Shown: piece after piece, positions 55,186 through 64,000 of the stretch
Numbering within the stretch: position 1 is the first letter of the stretch
How the letters are laid out: each line of letters opens with the position of its first letter
From: Clostridia bacterium
GTDB lineage: Bacteria; Bacillota; Clostridia; Christensenellales; Aristaeellaceae
DNA: 64,000 bases
Assembly (NCBI GenBank): GCA_017429265.1
Contig: JAFRPG010000105.1
Span: 17,939-81,938 of the forward strand
Reading direction: 5' to 3'
Program-made: the position numbers and the translations under genes
The notes under the pieces: generated by a model
Told to the model about the DNA's origin: nothing
Databases searched by the model: none
What the model saw: only the letters and a program-made list of their open reading frames with translations

Positions 55186-57060
55186 TCAGTTCACCTTTTT
55201 CTGCAGGATCTTGACGCTGCTGAGCTCGATCGTCACTTCGCCCGCGTCCACGGTCTGCTGGGATCCGAACTGGAACAGCATTTCGAAGGGCATGTCGAGG
55301 ATCAGCGTGTCGGTGGTCTCAAACGTGAAGGTCTGCTCTTCCGTAGTGAAGTCGATGCGCTCGGTGAGACGGGGCTCCCACTTGCCCACCGCGTTGAGGA
55401 AGAAGGCGCAGGAGACGGGCTTGGTGGCCTTGCCGGTGACTTCCACGACGAAGTAGCTGTCAGCGGGCAGGATCAGCTCGGACTTGCCGTGACCGAAGAA
55501 CAGCTTGTTGAAGTAGTCCACCGGAGCGCCCTGGTCGATGCGGTAGAACAGATGGCCGTTCTCCGTCCAGACCGTGCCGACGCCCAGGTCATTTTCCTCA
55601 TCGGTGCCGTTGAAGACGGACCAGATGTAGTCGGGGTTGGCGTCCGCGGCGATGGTCATGCCGAAGTTGTCGATGGTCTTGTCGACGGCCTTGTTGCCCT
55701 GCATCTCGCCGAACACCAGGTCCTTCACGGTCAGGGTATTGGCAGTCACGCCCTCGTTGGGGTTGCCGATCTGCATGCGGATGACCGGATCGCTCACCGA
55801 GCCGTCAGCCGTGAAGACGTTGGTGATGACGGTCTCCTCGCCGGCGGGGATGCTGAGGCCGTTGAAGTTGGCGCGGGCCTTGTCGGCCAGCTCGGCGCTC
55901 TCCACCAGGCACTCGCCGCCCTGGGCGTTCTCGGCGGTGACGGTAAAGCGATAGAAGTATTTCTTGCCGGCTTCCACCTGCACGCCCTTCAGCGGCAGAT
56001 CGGCCTTGATGCTCCAGACACCGCCGGAGGTGGGATAGGCCGTGATGGTGTAGGTGCCGGCCGCCGCGGTGGCTTCGGCGCCGTCGCCGGCGGAGATCGC
56101 CACGGCGGTCTCATCGGCAAAGTCGGCGGTGTAGAGCGCCACCTCGTGCTCCTCACCGGTGATCTCATAGAACTCGACCTTGTCGATGGTCACGGTGAAG
56201 TCCTCGGGGGTGGAATCGGCGGGGTTCTCGGGGTTCGGGGTGATCTTGCCCAGGTGCAGGCGCACGTCGGCGGTCGCGTCCTCGGCAGCGGAGAAGTACA
56301 CTTCCAGCGGCGCGATGACGGGAGTGATCTTCACGTTCCAGGCATCGCCGAAGAGCTTCCAGTCTTCCGTGCCCGCATCCTCGATGAGCAGATGGGCATA
56401 GGTGTCCTTCGTGGACTTGGCCCAGATCTTCACGCGGTAGTCCGCGCCGGCCTTCAGCGCCACGCCGGGCTTGCAGAAGAGGACCTGGCCGTCGCTGTCA
56501 CCGGGGTTGGCGACTTCGATGACCCAAGCGCCCTGCTTCATCTCCGCCGTACCGGCGGCGGGCTCATTGATGCTGGCCACCCAGCCGCGGGCGTCGGGGG
56601 TATAGGGAGCGGAGAAGTCAAAGTCCTTGTAGAGCTCGGCTTCACCGGTCTTGCGGGTCACCGTCAGGGTCGTGTAGGCGGGAGCGGCTGCAAGGCCGCC
56701 CTTGTCGGTCACGGTGTAGGTCAGCTCATAATCGCCGGGCTCAGCCACGCTGGCCTTGCCGCCCGTGACGGTGATGGCGGGCATGGACTCGATCACGATG
56801 CTCGCCGTGAGGTCACCGTCCTCGGCATCGGTCGCCTTCACGCCGGCCAGGAGGTCGATCTCCGTATCGGCGGGAGAAGACAGGGTATCCGCAACGCCCG
56901 TGATCTCGGGCGCGGTGTTGGCCGTGTCGGCCTTCTCGGGCACCTTGGTATCCTTGTTCTCGGTCTTCGGCTTGTTGTTCAGCAGGACAATCAGCAGAAC
57001 AGCGATCGCGATGACGGCCACGGCCGCGATGATCAGCTGCTTCTTGTTGAGTTTCTTCAT
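55186..57060 (-). CDS. membrane-anchored Ig-like/CBM carbohydrate-binding protein
   Basis: A 624-residue protein. An N-terminal basic stretch and membrane helix (about 8-28) are followed by a charged linker, then a DUF5011-type Ig-like domain (APEITGVADTL...ATDAEDGDLTASI). Two or more beta-sandwich modules of CBM4/9 type follow from about residue 140. No catalytic site was found. It should bind fructan or oligosaccharide near the ABC transporter. It is between the binding-protein gene and the surface GH32 gene. Confidence 0.8.
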   Translation of the reverse strand: MKKLNKKQLIIAAVAVIAIAVLLIVLLNNKPKTENKDTKVPEKADTANTAPEITGVADTLSSPADTEIDLLAGVKATDAEDGDLTASIVIESMPAITVTGGKASVAEPGDYELTYTVTDKGGLAAAPAYTTLTVTRKTGEAELYKDFDFSAPYTPDARGWVASINEPAAGTAEMKQGAWVIEVANPGDSDGQVLFCKPGVALKAGADYRVKIWAKSTKDTYAHLLIEDAGTEDWKLFGDAWNVKITPVIAPLEVYFSAAEDATADVRLHLGKITPNPENPADSTPEDFTVTIDKVEFYEITGEEHEVALYTADFADETAVAISAGDGAEATAAAGTYTITAYPTSGGVWSIKADLPLKGVQVEAGKKYFYRFTVTAENAQGGECLVESAELADKARANFNGLSIPAGEETVITNVFTADGSVSDPVIRMQIGNPNEGVTANTLTVKDLVFGEMQGNKAVDKTIDNFGMTIAADANPDYIWSVFNGTDEENDLGVGTVWTENGHLFYRIDQGAPVDYFNKLFFGHGKSELILPADSYFVVEVTGKATKPVSCAFFLNAVGKWEPRLTERIDFTTEEQTFTFETTDTLILDMPFEMLFQFGSQQTVDAGEVTIELSSVKILQKKVN

Positions 57061-57103
57061 CTTGCCATCTCCTTATCCGGTCATGTCCAGATGTATATGA
57101 ACA

Positions 57104-57164
57104 GAAGAGGTGTGCCGAAGACAGCAGGAGGACAAGTCACTGTTTCCTCCGGCACGTCCTCTTC
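57104..57164 (-). other. long stem-loop between binding-protein and CBM genes
   Basis: GAAGAGG and GTGCCG pair with CGGCAC and CCTCTTC, with an inner stem GGAGGA/TCCTCC. There is no T tract. It could protect the binding-protein mRNA from 3' decay, as seen in other ABC operons. Confidence 0.6.
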
Positions 57165-57198
57165 CGTCCGTCAGGGGGATGATGGGAAGCGGCTTCCC

Positions 57199-58908
57199 TT
57201 ACTTGGTGGCAGCGTAGCGGTCGTACGCGTCCTGATAGATCTTCTTGACGTCGTTGAGGTGGGTGCGGCCGTTCAGGTCGTTCTGGAAGGTCTTCCAGGC
57301 GTCCTCGGTCACGCCGCCGCCGGTGAGCCACTTGATCATGTTGACGCGGATGTAGTCGCCCAGAGCGGTCTCATAGTTGCTCAGGGTATTCATCTCCTGC
57401 AGCGTGAAGGAGAGGTTCGGGACGGGGGTAACGCCGGCGGGCTTGTAGGGACGGGCGTAGAGCTTCAGCCGGTCCAGACGGAGCTGGGCGCGCTCTTCCA
57501 TGTTCACGGTGTTGTTCCAGGCGTCGTCGGAGAGATAGATGATGCCGAGAGGCGCGTTCTGGAGGCGGAGCTCGTCCGCAGTCACGCCTTCGGGCAGGGG
57601 CTTCTGCACGAGCTTGCCGTTCTCGTCCGGCTGCTCCTCGTACACGATGCCGATGGGGCCGTAGTTGATCTGGGCGGAGATGATGGGATCATAGTAGCGG
57701 TCGAAGTAGGCCAGGAGGACCTCCACGTTCGGCACGCTGGCGAAAATGATCAGCTCGCCGGTGCTGATCTCGGGGTTGTTGGAGACACAGACGGTCTGGT
57801 CGCCGTGCGGGCCGATCAGCGGGGCGCAGACGATGTAATTGTCCGGGTTGCTGACAACGGTCTTGCTCTCCCACCAGTAGAAGGCGCCGTAGAGCTCCTC
57901 GCCCTTGCCGTTGGCCAGGAAGTTATCCTGGGACTGCTCGAAGGAGACCTTGTCGATCAGGCCCTTGGTGACCCAGTCGGCGATGAAGTTGGCCGCCTCG
58001 CGGAAGCGGTCGTCCTGCACGGTGTAGGTCACCTTGCCGTCCACGATCACGCGGTGCTCGAGGTTGTCGTTGAGGCCGAACATGCCGAAGAGATCGCACT
58101 GATTGCCCTGCCAGTTGTTGTAGACAAAGTTCAGCGGGCGCTCGTCGTTCGTCTTGCCGTTGCCGTTCATGTCGTTGTCGCGGAAGTAGGCCAGCATGGC
58201 CTCCATCTGCTCGCTGGTCAGGGCCAGGCCATCCTTGATGTCCTCTTCAGTCACACCGGCCACGGCGCCGGCCTTCACGGCCGCGATCGCCCATGCCTTG
58301 TTCAGGAACAGGAGGTTCGGGAATTCAAGCAGGCCCATCTCCTCCACGCGGGGCAGGGCGTAGATCTTGCCGTCCTCGCTGGTGATCTGGCTCTTGATGT
58401 CCGGGCGGGCAGCCAGGATCTTGGAGAAGTTCGGCATATACTCCAGGTAATCGCTGATGGGCAGGATCACGTTGCGGTTGGCGTACTTGATGATCTCGCC
58501 CGCGCCCATGCCGGCGTGATAGATCGCGTCGGGACGGTCCTTGGCGTTGCCGAAGATCAGGTTCTTCTGCTGCGAGTAGATGGACTCGGAGACATTGTTC
58601 CAGGTCACGTTCACGTTGGTGGCGGCATAGAGATCCTGCATGATCTTCATGTCGTTGTAGTCCTTCGCGGACGCGTTCTTGGAGGAGTAGACGGTGAAGG
58701 AGATGGCCTGGGCGCCGGCATCGTTGAGGATGGGCGCGGAGGTGTCCTTCCACTGGAACCCGTACTGGGAGACGAGGGCGTCCACACCGCTCACGGGAGC
58801 GGCCGCGTTGCCGGCGGGCTTCTCGTCTTTCTTGTCGCCGCCGGAGCAGGCGGTCAGGCAGGCCGCGAGCATCAGGAGCGCGATGATGACAGCGATCGTA
58901 CGCTTCAT
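57199..58908 (-). CDS. sugar ABC transporter substrate-binding lipoprotein
   Basis: A 569-residue LplA-type lipoprotein. The signal peptide ends with LTAC (Cys21) for lipid attachment, followed by a charged linker (SGGDKKDEKPAGN). The large size is characteristic of binding proteins for oligosaccharides in Clostridia. It works with the two permeases upstream and probably the MsmK ATPase. Start at 58908 has GGAGGT; a further 13 codons upstream are open but contain no signal peptide. Ligand is probably fructo-oligosaccharide, judged by the operon. Confidence 0.92.
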   Translation of the reverse strand: MKRTIAVIIALLMLAACLTACSGGDKKDEKPAGNAAAPVSGVDALVSQYGFQWKDTSAPILNDAGAQAISFTVYSSKNASAKDYNDMKIMQDLYAATNVNVTWNNVSESIYSQQKNLIFGNAKDRPDAIYHAGMGAGEIIKYANRNVILPISDYLEYMPNFSKILAARPDIKSQITSEDGKIYALPRVEEMGLLEFPNLLFLNKAWAIAAVKAGAVAGVTEEDIKDGLALTSEQMEAMLAYFRDNDMNGNGKTNDERPLNFVYNNWQGNQCDLFGMFGLNDNLEHRVIVDGKVTYTVQDDRFREAANFIADWVTKGLIDKVSFEQSQDNFLANGKGEELYGAFYWWESKTVVSNPDNYIVCAPLIGPHGDQTVCVSNNPEISTGELIIFASVPNVEVLLAYFDRYYDPIISAQINYGPIGIVYEEQPDENGKLVQKPLPEGVTADELRLQNAPLGIIYLSDDAWNNTVNMEERAQLRLDRLKLYARPYKPAGVTPVPNLSFTLQEMNTLSNYETALGDYIRVNMIKWLTGGGVTEDAWKTFQNDLNGRTHLNDVKKIYQDAYDRYAATK

Positions 58909-58966
58909 ATTGAATGTACCTCCTTGTGTCGTTCGGGTGGTTTTCACGGAAAACGGACAGCCGGGA

Positions 58967-59875
58967 TCAGCCCTTCAGGGAGCCGATCATGACGCCCTGC
59001 GCGAAGTACTTCTGTACGAACGGGTACAGCAGCATCACGGGCAGGCTGGACACGATGACGGAGACGTATTTGATCTGGTTGGCCATGCGGTACTGCTCCA
59101 GGATGGTCTCGCCGCTGCCGCCGGTGGTGTTCTCCGACGCGAGCAGGATCTCTTTGAGGATCAGCTGCAGCGGATAGAGGTTCTCGTCCTGCAGGAAGAT
59201 CATGGCGTTGAAGTAGCTGTTCCACTGGCCGATGGCGTAGTACAGGGCCATGACGGCGATGATGGCCTTGGACAGCGGAAGGACCAGCAGGCCGAAGATC
59301 TTGTACTCTCCCGCGCCGTCGATCTTGGCCGCTTCCAGCAGGCCCGTCGGGATGCTGGATTCGAAGAAGGTCTTGGTCATGAACAGGTTCCAGACGGACA
59401 GGATCGAGGGCAGGATCACCGCCCAGATCTTGCCGGTCAGGTCCAGGGCGCTCATGACGTTGTAGAACGGGATCAGGCCGCCGCCGAAGAACATCGGGAT
59501 GATGAAGAAGATCATCCAGAACTTCTTGCCGGGGAGCGTCTTGCGGCTCAGGGCCCAGCCCGCGGGAATGGTGACCAGCAGGGCCAGGACCACGGTGATG
59601 GCGGTGTAGATGATGGTGTTCAGATAGCCGCGCCACACCTTGCCCTCCGCCAGGATCCTCGCGAAGCCCGACGTGGTGATGTCAACCGGCCAGAGCACCA
59701 CATGGCCCTTCAGCACGGCATCGGGGTCGGAGATGGCGGCAATGACGATGAAGTACAGCGGATAGAGCACGATCAGCGCCAGCAGCCCGAGCACGATAGC
59801 ATTGATGGCATAGAAGACCCGGTCGCCCTTGGTGAGGCGGATCGGCCCTTTTTTGGATGCCTTGATGACTGTCAT
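58967..59875 (-). CDS. sugar ABC transporter permease (LplC/MalG type)
   Basis: A 302-residue inner-membrane permease with six helices. The ATPase-contact loop is EAAKIDGAGEYKIFGLLVLP. Long N-terminal and C-terminal helices match LplC. Start at 59875 has GAGGAGGAGAG. It forms a heterodimer with the permease encoded 17 bases upstream. Confidence 0.94.
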   Translation of the reverse strand: MTVIKASKKGPIRLTKGDRVFYAINAIVLGLLALIVLYPLYFIVIAAISDPDAVLKGHVVLWPVDITTSGFARILAEGKVWRGYLNTIIYTAITVVLALLVTIPAGWALSRKTLPGKKFWMIFFIIPMFFGGGLIPFYNVMSALDLTGKIWAVILPSILSVWNLFMTKTFFESSIPTGLLEAAKIDGAGEYKIFGLLVLPLSKAIIAVMALYYAIGQWNSYFNAMIFLQDENLYPLQLILKEILLASENTTGGSGETILEQYRMANQIKYVSVIVSSLPVMLLYPFVQKYFAQGVMIGSLKG

Positions 59876-59892
59876 CTTTGTCTCTCCTCCTC

Positions 59893-60852
59893 TCACCACA
59901 GGGAATTGTTGGAGAATTTCTTGGAGGTTGTATTGGCGATGATCAGCAGGACCACGTTGATGATGGAGTTGAACAGACCGATGGCCGTCGCGTAGGACTG
60001 GTTGGTGTCGTTGAGAATGCCCTTCCTGTACACATAGGTGGAGATCAGCTCGCTGACACCCAGGTTGCCGTCTGTCTGCATCAGGAACGCCTTCTCATAG
60101 CCGACGCCCATCAGGCCGCCGATGGACATGATCAGCATCAGGCTGACCATCGGCATGATGGCCGGGAGGTCGACGTGGATCACGCGCTGGAAGCGGGACG
60201 CGCCGTCGAGGATGGCGGCCTCATGCTGGCCCGGGTCCACGTTGGACAGGGCGGCGATATAGATGATCGCGCTCCATCCGAAGTCCTGCCAGTTGCTCGA
60301 AAGGATGTACATCGGACGGAAAGCGGACTCCTGCAGGAAGTACTGCGTTCGCTCTCCGCCCAGGCTCTCCTTGATATTGTTCACCAGACCGTAGTGGCCG
60401 AAGAAGATGTTCAGCATACCGATCAGGACCACCAGGGAGATGAAGTGCGGGCCGTTGAAGATGGTCTGCAGGATCTTGGCCGTCCTCCTGCCGCGGGTGG
60501 CGTTGAGCATCAGGGAGACGATGATGGGCAGCGGGAAGCCGACCACAAAGCCGATGATGCACAGCAGGAAGGTGTTCCTCATCAGGGGCCAGAACTGCAC
60601 GTCCTCGAAGAAGTTCTTGAAGTTCTGGAGGCCGACCCATCCGCCGACGGGGTTGAGGATCGAGTCGCCGGGGACGAAGTCCTTGTGGAACGCGATCAGC
60701 ACGCCGTAGATGGGCAGATAGTTGAAGAGGAAGACGATCACCACCGCGGGGAAGAGCATGACCAGGAAGGGAGAGTTTTCTCTCAGTCTCCTGAACGCCT
60801 TCGATCCGCGCGATCTTGAGACAAGCTCAGCCGAAGCCTTGGCTGTAGTCAT
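59893..60852 (-). CDS. sugar ABC transporter permease (LplB/UgpA type)
   Basis: A 319-residue permease with six helices. The ATPase-contact loop is EAAILDGASRFQRVIHVDLP. FNYLPIYGVLIAFHKDF near the N-terminus is typical of LplB. It follows the ATPase gene after 51 bases and has GAAAGGAGA as ribosome site. Confidence 0.94.
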   Translation of the reverse strand: MTTAKASAELVSRSRGSKAFRRLRENSPFLVMLFPAVVIVFLFNYLPIYGVLIAFHKDFVPGDSILNPVGGWVGLQNFKNFFEDVQFWPLMRNTFLLCIIGFVVGFPLPIIVSLMLNATRGRRTAKILQTIFNGPHFISLVVLIGMLNIFFGHYGLVNNIKESLGGERTQYFLQESAFRPMYILSSNWQDFGWSAIIYIAALSNVDPGQHEAAILDGASRFQRVIHVDLPAIMPMVSLMLIMSIGGLMGVGYEKAFLMQTDGNLGVSELISTYVYRKGILNDTNQSYATAIGLFNSIINVVLLIIANTTSKKFSNNSLW

Positions 60853-60903
60853 GGCAGTTTCTCCTTTCTTTCCATGGTTTCAATCCTCTGGCAGGCCGGG
60901 CCG

Positions 60904-62085
<1,182 letters not shown>

Positions 62086-62444
62086 ACGGTTTCCCTCCTC
62101 CTGTCGGATGGCATGCAGACCGATCATGGGTTCCGCTGCCGGTGTGACACTGCTGACGCGGCCGGATCCGGTTTACTTTTGTAAATCGTTTCAGGTGCAC
62201 TGTGTGCAATCCGTTCCGGCCAGATGATCATTCTGACCCCGATCTCGATTCTGCTCCCGGCGCGGCGATGCCCTCCCTTCCACGGCTGCGCTGAGCGACG
62301 CATGTGCCTGATTTCGTTCCTCTTCTTCCCGGCAACAGAGAAAAAGCCCAAAGATCTCCTCTGATGTTCCCGGGTGAGGCGCGGTGACCGGCAAGTACAC
62401 TATTTATACTTCGATGGCCCAAAACGCACATTGAAGTTATTCAG
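62086..62444 (-). other. long 5' leader of the fructan operon
   Basis: About 350 bases between the operon promoter and the ATPase start. It holds an operator-like dyad at 62171-62186 and no supported gene. No known riboswitch fold was recognised. Confidence 0.5.
62171..62186. promoter_or_regulatory. operator-like inverted repeat (site 3)
   Basis: GTTTAC, four bases, GTAAAT, in the leader of the fructan operon. It resembles the dyad at 62504-62520 and could be a roadblock or looping site for the LacI-family protein. Confidence 0.5.
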
Positions 62445-62473
62445 ATAGTACATCATGCTTTGCATTTTGTCAA
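62445..62473 (-). promoter_or_regulatory. sigma-A promoter of the fructan operon
   Basis: On the minus strand a perfect TTGACA, 17 bases, TACTAT. Operator-like dyads lie just upstream. Confidence 0.85.
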
Positions 62474-62482
62474 TAACTAAAT

Positions 62483-62520
62483 GTTTACATTTGTTTATCA
62501 TAAGTTTACATTGCGTAAAC
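62483..62520. promoter_or_regulatory. operator-like inverted repeats (sites 1 and 2)
   Basis: A perfect dyad GTTTAC-ATTGC-GTAAAC is at 62504-62520. A weaker copy, GTTTAC-ATTTG-TTTAT, is at 62483-62498, about two helical turns away. They lie between the divergent promoters of the operon and the lacI-type gene. Confidence 0.65.
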
Positions 62521-62572
62521 CGGTTTTATTCCGCAATCTTTCCTCCGGAGATGGCGTTATGTTTTCGGATCG

Positions 62573-62601
62573 TTGCTTTTTTACATAGGATATGCTATAG
62601 T
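62573..62601 (+). promoter_or_regulatory. sigma-A promoter of the LacI-family gene
   Basis: TTGCTT, 17 bases, TATAGT, about 37 bases before the start. Confidence 0.7.
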
Positions 62602-62637
62602 CGAACCGTAAAGAACGACAGTATGACGGAGGTCGCG

Positions 62638-63681
62638 ATGACGATTCGGCGTATGACGATCCAGGAGCTGGCGAACGCCTGCGGCCTGTCCCGCAACACG
62701 GTTTCCAAGATCCTTAACAACAGAGGATCCGTCCCCGAGCCGACAAAACAGGCTGTACTGAAGAAAGCACAGGAGCTCGGTTTTTTTCAGCCTGCCCTGG
62801 AATCCTTCGTGAAACCGGCGCATGAGCATCAGTCCATCGCCCTTCTCGCCACCAGCATCCCTGCGGACAGTCACTTCGGCGTCTCCTTCATCCCTGCTTT
62901 TGCGGGCTGTCTCAGCCGGGCCGGCTACACGCTGGTCATGTATGAGCTGACAGACGAAGAGCTCCGTGAGAAGAAACTCCCGGAGAATATCTCCCTGGAG
63001 CAGACAGCCGGAATCATCGCTATCGAGCTGTTTGACCGTGAATATATGAAAATGCTGAACGGTCTCGGGCTGCCCCTGCTGCAGGTGGACGACTGCAGCG
63101 GAGCGTATACCAGGGTACTGGAAACAGACCGGATCATCATGGAGAACTTTGCCAGCTCCGCGATCATCACGAATCACATGTACAGCCAGGGCGCCCGCTC
63201 ATTCGGGTTTGTGGGCGACCCGTATCACTGCTGCAGCTTTCAGGAGCGCTGGGTGGCGTTTGAGTACACCCTGTGGCAGCTGGGCAAGCTTCGTCTGGAT
63301 CCCTCCATGTGCATCTGTGATCCCGACGATTCCGCATACGGCGATGTCGCCTGGATCCGGAGCAGACTGGAAGCCATGCCGGAACTCCCGGACGCGTTAT
63401 ACTGCGCCAATGATTACCTGGCTATCCGGGTCATGAGCGCGCTCAAGCAGATGGGCGTCGCCATCCCGCAGCGGGTCATGGTGGCGGGCTTTGACGGCAT
63501 CCCCCAGTCCGTCGTCGTGGAACCCGCGCTCACCACGGCAGAGATCTCCGTTGCCAAGATGAGCCGTGTCGCGGCCACCATGCTTCTGAGCCGGATCCAG
63601 AACCCGGACGGGGAGTTCTGCTGCACCTACGTCAAAACCACGCCGGTCTTCCGGGGCTCCACCATGAGACATCCTGAGTGA
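62638..63681 (+). CDS. LacI-family transcriptional regulator
   Basis: A 347-residue repressor. The N-terminal helix-turn-helix is MTIQELANACGLSRNTVSKIL, followed by a hinge and a periplasmic-binding-like sensor domain ending in the PALTTAEIS and CTYVKTTPVFRGST region. The ATG at 62638 follows GGAGGT by four bases; the ATG five codons later would also keep the HTH. Divergent from the fructan operon, it is almost surely its regulator, binding a fructose derivative or fructo-oligosaccharide. Confidence 0.92.
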   Translation: MTIRRMTIQELANACGLSRNTVSKILNNRGSVPEPTKQAVLKKAQELGFFQPALESFVKPAHEHQSIALLATSIPADSHFGVSFIPAFAGCLSRAGYTLVMYELTDEELREKKLPENISLEQTAGIIAIELFDREYMKMLNGLGLPLLQVDDCSGAYTRVLETDRIIMENFASSAIITNHMYSQGARSFGFVGDPYHCCSFQERWVAFEYTLWQLGKLRLDPSMCICDPDDSAYGDVAWIRSRLEAMPELPDALYCANDYLAIRVMSALKQMGVAIPQRVMVAGFDGIPQSVVVEPALTTAEISVAKMSRVAATMLLSRIQNPDGEFCCTYVKTTPVFRGSTMRHPE

Positions 63682-63737
63682 GCCGTGCTTCGTGCCGTCC
63701 GGCCGGATGGCATGCGCAGCCGTTTACCGCCATCGGA

Positions 63738-63770
63738 AAGAGGAGGCAGCCGGACTGTCCTCCTCTTTTT
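63738..63770 (+). terminator. intrinsic terminator after LacI-family gene
   Basis: AAGAGGAGG pairs with CCTCCTCTT (9 bp, extendable by one) around a 12-base loop and is followed by TTTTT. Confidence 0.88.
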
Positions 63771-63903
63771 ATGTCCGCGTTTTCGGCGCATCCCGGCACC
63801 GCGCAGGCGGCGATGTATCCGCCGCCGCGGACGGGACCGCGTGTTTTTCGTGCGCCCGCGTGTTGAGGTATAATACATAGGTAACAGAAAAGGGTAGCAA
63901 AAA

Positions 63904-63960
63904 AGAGAGCCAAGTGGTAAGGTTAAGTTCCCACACCAAACCAGAACCAGGAGGCTCTCT
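63904..63960 (+). other. stem-loop covering the transposase ribosome site
   Basis: AGAGAGCC (63904-63911) pairs with GGCTCTCT (63953-63960). The second arm follows directly on the AGGAGG site, so the pairing could limit translation of the transposase. It may also mark the IS end region. Confidence 0.5.
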
Positions 63961-63962
63961 CA

Positions 63963-64000
63963 ATGGGAAGGATAACACAGGAAGCACGGTGGCGTCAACA
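63963..64000 (+). CDS. start of an IS transposase (partial)
   Basis: Only the first 12 codons are in the window: MGRITQEARWRQ. This start is typical of DDE/integrase-core transposases widespread in Clostridia. AGGAGG lies eight bases upstream. A TATAAT-containing sequence is near 63869-63874. The insertion begins somewhere between 63770 and 63900; the exact end cannot be told. Confidence 0.55.
   Translation, partial: MGRITQEARWRQ

Noticed and set aside
55081..58992. A 1303-codon open frame on the plus strand.
   Set aside because: It lies wholly antisense to the surface enzyme, CBM and binding-protein genes, has no ribosome site, and has the His/Asp/Val/Gly-rich composition typical of the complement of GC-rich genes.

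Overview
The window is a GC-rich stretch of a Bacillota (Clostridia-type) chromosome. The evidence is the gene content and order: rpsU, plsX-acpP-rnc, murB-rapZ-whiA, lspA-rluD, a CIRCE-controlled groES-groEL, sigma-A promoters, clean Shine-Dalgarno sites, and BspA-type leucine-rich surface proteins with a large fructan-utilisation locus, as in gut or rumen Clostridia (Christensenellales- or Oscillospirales-like). The exact family cannot be fixed by reading. I saw no rRNA, tRNA, CRISPR array or complete mobile element; only the first codons of a probable IS transposase sit at the right edge.

Layout. 1-6.4 kb: the tail of an RseC/MucC-like membrane protein coupled to thioredoxin, a secreted orphan protein, and a type IIA topoisomerase pair (B then A subunit). 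6.5-11.9 kb, minus strand: murB-rapZ-whiA-pepC-LRR protein, read from one promoter. 12-20.4 kb: glycerophosphodiesterase, a GNAT, a beta-lactamase-fold hydrolase, then housekeeping genes rpsU, plsX-acpP-rnc, a DUF1858 protein, ridA and lspA-rluD-acyltransferase. 20.5-25.6 kb: a self-contained five-gene cassette (SPFH plus zinc ribbons, two membrane proteins, a zinc-ribbon helical protein, and a 59-residue acidic protein) bounded by its own promoters and a strong terminator. I regard it as the best candidate for an undescribed system. 25.6-33.4 kb, minus strand: aldolase fba, a ClpB-like single-site AAA+ protein with an unknown partner, psuG-psuK, and groES-groEL.

33.5-36 kb carries a voltage-gated K+ channel with a zinc-ribbon tail, a TlpA-like protein and a coupled orphan. 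36-45.4 kb carries two secreted BspA-type proteins (696 and 1962 residues). Their promoters share an ungapped conserved block, and a YozG-like HTH / DUF2975 pair lies beside the larger one. 45.5-50 kb: an orphan double-glycine peptide gene, a GNAT, a metallophosphoesterase, a GH1 beta-glucosidase and a GH26 beta-mannanase.

50.2-62.1 kb, minus strand, is a nine-gene fructan operon: an MsmK-type ATPase, two permeases and a lipoprotein binding protein for uptake; two membrane-anchored proteins (a CBM/Ig-like protein and a GH32-clan enzyme with an InlB-type repeat) for capture and cleavage outside the cell; and a DUF624 protein, a cytoplasmic GH32 fructosidase and a fructokinase for intracellular use. 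A LacI-family regulator (62.6-63.7 kb) is divergent, and operator-like inverted repeats lie between the two promoters. A hairpin and an intrinsic terminator inside the operon probably grade expression from high (binding protein) to lower (enzymes).
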